From positions 186,001 to 250,000 of the forward strand of contig NZ_BOQP01000051.1 in the NCBI RefSeq assembly GCF_018332715.1: a stretch of 64,000 nt of DNA, written 5' to 3'. The notes beneath the pieces are model-generated. The model did no database searches. It saw nothing but the letters and a program-made list of their open reading frames with translations, and was not told the DNA's origin. Positions 60,003-64,000 of the stretch are shown here, piece by piece (the first letter of the stretch is position 1; each line of letters begins with the position of its first letter). The position numbers and the translations under genes were made by a program. This DNA comes from Winogradskya consettensis (GTDB taxonomy: Bacteria; Actinomycetota; Actinomycetes; Mycobacteriales; Micromonosporaceae).

Positions 60003-61636
60003 CCAGTACCGAAAAGACCGACGTGGTGGTGGTGGGCAGCGGTTTCGGGGGTGCCATCGCCGCGTACCACCTGGCCGCGGGCGGGGCCCGGGTCGTCGTC
60101 CTCGAGCGCGGTCCGTGGCTGCGGGCCGAGGACTTCGATCACGACTTCAAGCTGGGCTCGTCGTACACCCGCATCTTCGACTTCACCGTCGGGGACGGTA
60201 TGAGCGTGCTGGCGGGAAACTGCGTCGGCGGTGGCAGCGTCGTCTACTTCGCGACGATGCCTCGCGCTCCCCGGTTCGTCTTCGAACGCCACGGCGGCAT
60301 CGGCCGGCGAATGTGGCCCGCGTCCATCAGCCGCGAGACCCTCGACCCATGGTACGACGTGGTCAGCGCCGCGCTTCCCGTCACACCGCAGACCTGGGAC
60401 GACGTTCCCTACGCGGGCGGCCTCTTCGCCGCTGCCTGCCGACACGCGGGGCGCTCGGCGAATCCCGTGCCGTCGGCGATCGACAAGCAGCTGTGCACCA
60501 ACTGCAACTGGATGATGGCGGGCTGCCGGTTCGACGCCAAACGGTCCCTGTTGCTGAACTATCTGCCCGCCGCGGTGGAGAACGGCGCCGAGATCCGTCC
60601 CCTGCGCGAGGTGCAACGCCTCACCCGTACCGCCGAGGGCAATTATCAGGTGCACTACAACCGGGTGGACGACACGGACTACCGCCTGCAGCACGAGAGT
60701 GCCGTCATCGAGGCGAAGATCGTGGTCCTGGCCGCCGGGGCGGGTGCGACACCGGTGATCCTGCAGCGGTCCGAGGCGGAGCTCGGCACGATGCCGCACG
60801 CCGTCGGCCGGTACTTCTCCGGAAACGGCGAACGCCTGAACACCGCAGTCATCAACGAGAACCGTGCCCGCGAGGTGCTCGGCCTGGACCGAGGTGACGG
60901 CCATGCCTACGGCGCACACCAGATCGGCAAAGGGCCCTGTGTCGCCACCTGGGACCATCTCGACGAGAGCCTGCCGGAGTACAGCCGCTACTCCCTGGAG
61001 CAGCTCTACTTCCCGCCCGGTCTCGGCACGATCCTCGCCCAGGCACCCGGTGCCGCCGCGCCGGCGTGGTTCGGGCGCGAGAAGAAGGAGATGCTCCGGG
61101 ACTGGCAGTCCTGGCTGACGGTCTTCGCGATGACCGAGGACGACAACGAGGGGGTGTTCGGCCCGCCACCGGCCACCGGCAACGCCGAACGGGTCACCCA
61201 GCAGATGCTCGGCCGGGGAACCCTCGGGTACGACCCGACGGCCAACACCCTGCGTGGGTGGGCGGAGTCGGACGCCGAGGTACGCGACATCCTGGAGCGT
61301 GACGGCATCGCCAAGGTGCGCCCCTGGTCGAACGAGCTGGTGGGCGCGTACACCGTGCACCCGCTGTCGTCCTGCCGGATCGGCGACGACCCCGCCACCT
61401 CGGCCCTCGACGACCGCCATGAGCTGCGCGGGCATCCGGGAATCTTTGTCACGGACGGATCTGCCGTTCCGGGGGCGCTGACGGTCAACCCCGCGCTGAC
61501 GATCGCCGCGCTCGCCGAGCGTGCCATTCCCGCACTCGTCCAGGCGGCGCAGGAACGGGGGGTGGCGGTCACGTACGAGGCGTCCTCTCCCGTGAGTGGC
61601 ACGGCGCACCAGGTCGCCGTGCCGACGGGGAGGTGA
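59999..61636 (+). CDS. GMC family FAD-dependent oxidoreductase (E9-type)
   Basis: A 545-residue flavoenzyme from ATG 59999. The FAD Rossmann motif is VVVGSGFGGAIAAYHLA, followed by a GGGSVVYFATMP segment, a Cys-containing insertion (LCTNCNWMMAGC), LAAGAGATPVIL and the C-terminal VHPLSSCRIGDDP and NPALTIAALAERA. It belongs to the cholesterol-oxidase-like branch of GMC enzymes. In C-1027 the counterpart is SgcE9, one of the enzymes associated with nine-membered core formation. The exact step is unknown. Confidence 0.92.
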   Translation: MTSTEKTDVVVVGSGFGGAIAAYHLAAGGARVVVLERGPWLRAEDFDHDFKLGSSYTRIFDFTVGDGMSVLAGNCVGGGSVVYFATMPRAPRFVFERHGGIGRRMWPASISRETLDPWYDVVSAALPVTPQTWDDVPYAGGLFAAACRHAGRSANPVPSAIDKQLCTNCNWMMAGCRFDAKRSLLLNYLPAAVENGAEIRPLREVQRLTRTAEGNYQVHYNRVDDTDYRLQHESAVIEAKIVVLAAGAGATPVILQRSEAELGTMPHAVGRYFSGNGERLNTAVINENRAREVLGLDRGDGHAYGAHQIGKGPCVATWDHLDESLPEYSRYSLEQLYFPPGLGTILAQAPGAAAPAWFGREKKEMLRDWQSWLTVFAMTEDDNEGVFGPPPATGNAERVTQQMLGRGTLGYDPTANTLRGWAESDAEVRDILERDGIAKVRPWSNELVGAYTVHPLSSCRIGDDPATSALDDRHELRGHPGIFVTDGSAVPGALTVNPALTIAALAERAIPALVQAAQERGVAVTYEASSPVSGTAHQVAVPTGR

Positions 61637-61642
61637 GCGCCG

Positions 61643-62734
61643 ATGGCCCGCAACAGCCGAGACCATGGTGAGCAGGGCCTGCTCGCGGGACCCACACGGC
61701 GGATAACCATGACGCACATCCGCCATGTCCGGGCGACACCTCCGGGGTCGGCGGACGGGGTGGTCGCGCGGGTGTACCAGCACGTCGAGCAGGAGTTCGG
61801 CATGCTCGCGCCCCCCATGGCCCTGCACTCACCGGCGCCTGAGCTGCTCGTGGCGAGCTGGCTGATCCTGCGCGAATCACTGCTGGTCCCGGGGCCGGTG
61901 AGCCGCGCAGTCCGGGAGGCGGTGGCGGCCTCGGTGTCCTTCAACAACCGCTGTCCGTATTGCGTGGACGTGCACGGCAGCGCCGTCCTGGGCCTGCTCG
62001 GCGGTCCGGACGCTCGGGCGCTCGCCGACGACCGGGTGGCGGACATCGCCGATCACGAGCTGCGGGCCGCGGCGATGTGGGCCCGCCACGGCGACGCCGG
62101 CGACGCGGGGACAGCCACGCGGTGGGACGCCGGCGAGCTGGCAGCTGTCACCGCGGTCGTGTTCACCTTCGAGTACCTGAACCGGATGGTGAACGTCTTC
62201 CTGCGAGAGTCACCGCTGCCTCCCAGGAGCGGACGGCTCGGGCGGTGGGTCGCGGCCCGGGTGATGGGGCGGCTCGGCGCCCGGGCCGGTCTTCCCGGCC
62301 GGGACATCGATCTTCTCCCCGCCGCCGCGCTGCCCCCGGACCTGCGGTGGGCCGGAGGTCGCGAGACGAGCGCGGCCGCCTTCGCACGGGCCAACGCGGC
62401 GGTCGAGCGGGCCGGCGTGCGTTCCGTCCCGGACAGCGTGCGCCGGCTCGTGGGCGACAGACTCAGCACGTGGTCGGGCCGGGGCACGTCGGTGACGCTC
62501 GACGAGCTCAGGAGCGCCACGGACGGCCTGCCCGCACGGGACCGTAGTGCCGGCAGGCTGGCATTGTGGACAGCCGTTTCGTCGTACCGGGTCACCGATG
62601 CGATGGTGGACGAGCTTCGGGACAGCGGCCGGTCCGACGCCGCGCTGATCGAGATCGTGTCGTGGGCGGCGTTCACCGCCGCCAGGAGCATCGCCGCGGC
62701 GTCGCACGACCGCGCCGATCCGCGACCGGGTTAG
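61643..62734 (+). CDS. Carboxymuconolactone decarboxylase/AhpD-like protein
   Basis: A 363-residue protein beginning six bases after the GMC stop (GAGG upstream of ATG 61643; ATG 61709 is possible). The AhpD-like redox centre is VSFNNRCPYCVDVHG, with the CxxC and His arrangement. The rest is helical, with a second related region (SSYRVTDAMVDELRD ... AFTAARSIAAASHD) lacking the Cys pair, hinting at an internal duplication. It may recycle thiols or protect against radical damage. It ends the divergent redox operon. Confidence 0.82.
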   Translation: MARNSRDHGEQGLLAGPTRRITMTHIRHVRATPPGSADGVVARVYQHVEQEFGMLAPPMALHSPAPELLVASWLILRESLLVPGPVSRAVREAVAASVSFNNRCPYCVDVHGSAVLGLLGGPDARALADDRVADIADHELRAAAMWARHGDAGDAGTATRWDAGELAAVTAVVFTFEYLNRMVNVFLRESPLPPRSGRLGRWVAARVMGRLGARAGLPGRDIDLLPAAALPPDLRWAGGRETSAAAFARANAAVERAGVRSVPDSVRRLVGDRLSTWSGRGTSVTLDELRSATDGLPARDRSAGRLALWTAVSSYRVTDAMVDELRDSGRSDAALIEIVSWAAFTAARSIAAASHDRADPRPG

Positions 62735-62746
62735 GGCGCATCCGAG

Positions 62747-62796
62747 CATTCAGGCCGTGGATCTCCCCGCGCAACGGGGGATCCACGGCCTGAATG
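62747..62796. terminator. Bidirectional hairpin terminator
   Basis: A long inverted repeat, left arm CATTCAGGCCGTGGATC and matching right arm, with a GC loop region; 17 perfect bp plus a further CCCCG/CGGGG part. It sits between the convergent AhpD-like and YCII-like genes, so it can end both transcripts. Confidence 0.85.
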
Positions 62797-62808
62797 TGCG
62801 TTGTACCG

Positions 62809-63204
62809 TCAGAAGTCGACGACGGGACCGTTCAATGCCTGTCGTATCTCGATCGAGCGGGCGACCTGCGAGCCCTGGGGCCCGGGCACCCTCGACGCGA
62901 GATCCGCGATCTCCGCGGCGCGCTGCTGGGAGTCCACATCAACCAGCCAGTACCGTGTCACCTGCGACCCACCGGCCGCCACCGGGTCGCCGCCGGTCCC
63001 CGCCGCCGGTTGGTGACGACCTGCCCATCCCGCCAGTTCGGGAGGCGCGAGACTCTGGGCGTCGATGAGCTCGCCCTCCTCGAACAACTCCCTCGTCAGC
63101 GTCTCCTCGAACCGGTGGAGGCGCTCACGATCGGACTTGTCCAGAAGCGACCATGCTCGCGAGCCGCCGGCGGTGTCCTCGTGCAGCAGCAGTAAGAATC
63201 TCAT
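62809..63204 (-). CDS. YCII/DGPF-domain protein
   Basis: A 131-residue protein: MRFLLLLHEDTAGGS, a helix around DRERLHRFEETLTRELFEEGELID, YWLVDVDSQQRAAEIADLASRVPG and the closing EIRQ. This is the YCII-related/DGPF fold, a ferredoxin-like alpha+beta domain found in possible catalysts and in proteins encoded near ECF sigma factors. The canonical DGPFAETKE stretch is not conserved, so this is a divergent member. Function unknown. It is 29 bases after the dTDP-sugar gene stop on the same strand. Confidence 0.75.
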   Translation of the reverse strand: MRFLLLLHEDTAGGSRAWSLLDKSDRERLHRFEETLTRELFEEGELIDAQSLAPPELAGWAGRHQPAAGTGGDPVAAGGSQVTRYWLVDVDSQQRAAEIADLASRVPGPQGSQVARSIEIRQALNGPVVDF

Positions 63205-63233
63205 TCGGCTTCGCCTCTCGTCGTGACGGACTC

Positions 63234-64000
63234 CTACTCATGGGTCGAAGCCCTGGCCTCACTCTCGACACGGGACAGCGGCGGGCGTCCGAGCTGACGT
63301 TTGAGCGGGCTCCACCATCGCCGATTGGCGCGGTACCAGAGCACCGTCTCGTCCAGACCGGATTCGAAATCGCGCTCCGGCGCGTAGCCGAGCTCACGGC
63401 TGATCTTGGAACAGTCGACGGAGTAACGGCGGTCGTGCCCGCGACGGTCCCCCACCCGGGTCACCCTACCCGCGTCCGCTCCGCAGGCCCGTAGGAGCCG
63501 GTCGGCGACCGAGAGGTTGGTCAGCTCCACGCCGCCGCCGACGTTGTAGATCTGCCCCGCCTGGCCCTTGGTCCGGACCAGTTCGAGGGCCCGCACATGA
63601 TCGTCGACGTGCAGCCAGTCCCGCACGTGCAGTCCGTCGCCGTAGAGAGGCACATCCGCGCCGTCGAGCAGGTTCGTGATGAACCGGGGGATGAGTTTCT
63701 CAGGATGCTGGTAGGGGCCGTAGTTGTTCGAGCACCGCGTCACACGCACGTCGACGCCGTGGGTGTGGTGATAGGCGAGGGCCACCAGATCGCTCGAGGC
63801 CTTCGCCGCCGAGTACGGGGAACTGGGCTTCAGTGGCTCGGTCTCGGTCCAGCTGCCCTGCTCGACGGAGCCGTACACCTCATCGGTCGAGACGTGGACG
63901 AACGTGGCCCCGTCGCCGTGGTGCCGCGCCACGGCCTCCAGCAGCGTGTACGTGCCCAGCACATTGGTCCTGATGAAGCTGCCGCCGTCGGCGATCGACC
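63234..64000 (-). CDS. dTDP-glucose 4,6-dehydratase, 5' part beyond window
   Basis: The C-terminal two thirds or so (at least 255 residues) of an RmlB/RfbB-type extended SDR enzyme. Visible: SIADGGSFIRTNVLGTYTLL, VSTDEVYGSVE (catalytic Asp/Glu region), the YSAAKASSD Tyr/Lys active site, RCSNNYGPYQHPEKLIPRFI, VRDWLHVDDHVRAL and YNVGGGVELTNL. It converts dTDP-glucose into dTDP-4-keto-6-deoxyglucose, the entry to deoxysugars. Position next to the enediyne genes suggests the product is glycosylated. The start codon is past the right edge. Confidence 0.93.
   Translation of the reverse strand, partial: SIADGGSFIRTNVLGTYTLLEAVARHHGDGATFVHVSTDEVYGSVEQGSWTETEPLKPSSPYSAAKASSDLVALAYHHTHGVDVRVTRCSNNYGPYQHPEKLIPRFITNLLDGADVPLYGDGLHVRDWLHVDDHVRALELVRTKGQAGQIYNVGGGVELTNLSVADRLLRACGADAGRVTRVGDRRGHDRRYSVDCSKISRELGYAPERDFESGLDETVLWYRANRRWWSPLKRQLGRPPLSRVESEARASTHE

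Overview
The window is high-GC actinomycete DNA. Genes are dense, G/C is strongly preferred at third codon positions, GTG and TTG starts are used freely, and the CGTACG hexamer is common. This habit, together with the gene content (modular and enediyne PKSs, NHEJ Ku, L,D-transpeptidase, many secreted carbohydrate-active proteins), suggests a Micromonosporaceae-type organism (Actinoplanes/Micromonospora relatives). That assignment is inference. No rRNA, tRNA or CRISPR array was recognised.

Region 1 (1-15.2 kb, minus strand) is the 5' part of a giant modular type I PKS gene that runs off the left edge. It holds an N-terminal docking segment, module A KS-AT-KR-ACP, module B KS-AT(degenerate)-DH-ER-KR-ACP, and the KS and start of the AT of module C. 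Behind it lie an ABC-2 type permease, its ATPase and a probable beta-propeller-like protein. The module B AT has lost its catalytic Ser and His motifs and is internally shortened, so the module must be charged by another enzyme.

Region 2 (15.3-39.7 kb) is mostly ordinary chromosomal material: a secreted Cys-containing peptide, a lone CBM2 protein, a GH31 glycosidase with a CBM20-like domain, a diguanylate cyclase, a class A PBP fused to a beta-lactamase-like domain, TetR/SnoaL-like genes, an M1 peptidase, a GH130 enzyme, an alpha/beta hydrolase, a chloramphenicol-phosphotransferase-like kinase, an ECF sigma/membrane protein pair, an L,D-transpeptidase, ArsR, Ku and a CopC/His-rich membrane protein pair. 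At 25.7-29.6 kb it is interrupted by a scar of mobile DNA: a DUF4132 gene cut by a decayed IS3-type element, an orphan coding remnant, a decayed IS5-type transposase and an 8-bp GC tandem array.

Region 3 (39.7-64 kb) is a large part of an enediyne biosynthetic cluster. It contains an iterative enediyne PKS (KS-AT-ACP-KR-DH-PPTase), the enediyne thioesterase, UnbV, UnbU, two tandem DUF1702 (UnbL-type) proteins, a flavin reductase and P450 pair, a GMC oxidoreductase with a DUF5987 partner, a SgcJ/EcaC-type SnoaL protein and a flavin-dependent monooxygenase. Three regulators (two paralogous AraC, one MerR) sit among them. The core operon 58399->48137 is tightly packed with repeated ATGA stop/start overlaps and diverges from a second operon (58625->62734). 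At the right edge a dTDP-glucose 4,6-dehydratase gene begins, suggesting a deoxysugar on the product. The flavin reductase, P450 and GMC combination resembles nine-membered enediyne clusters such as C-1027, but no apoprotein gene of the neocarzinostatin type is visible here.

The modular PKS and the enediyne cluster are separated by about 24 kb of housekeeping-type genes and are best treated as two separate clusters.
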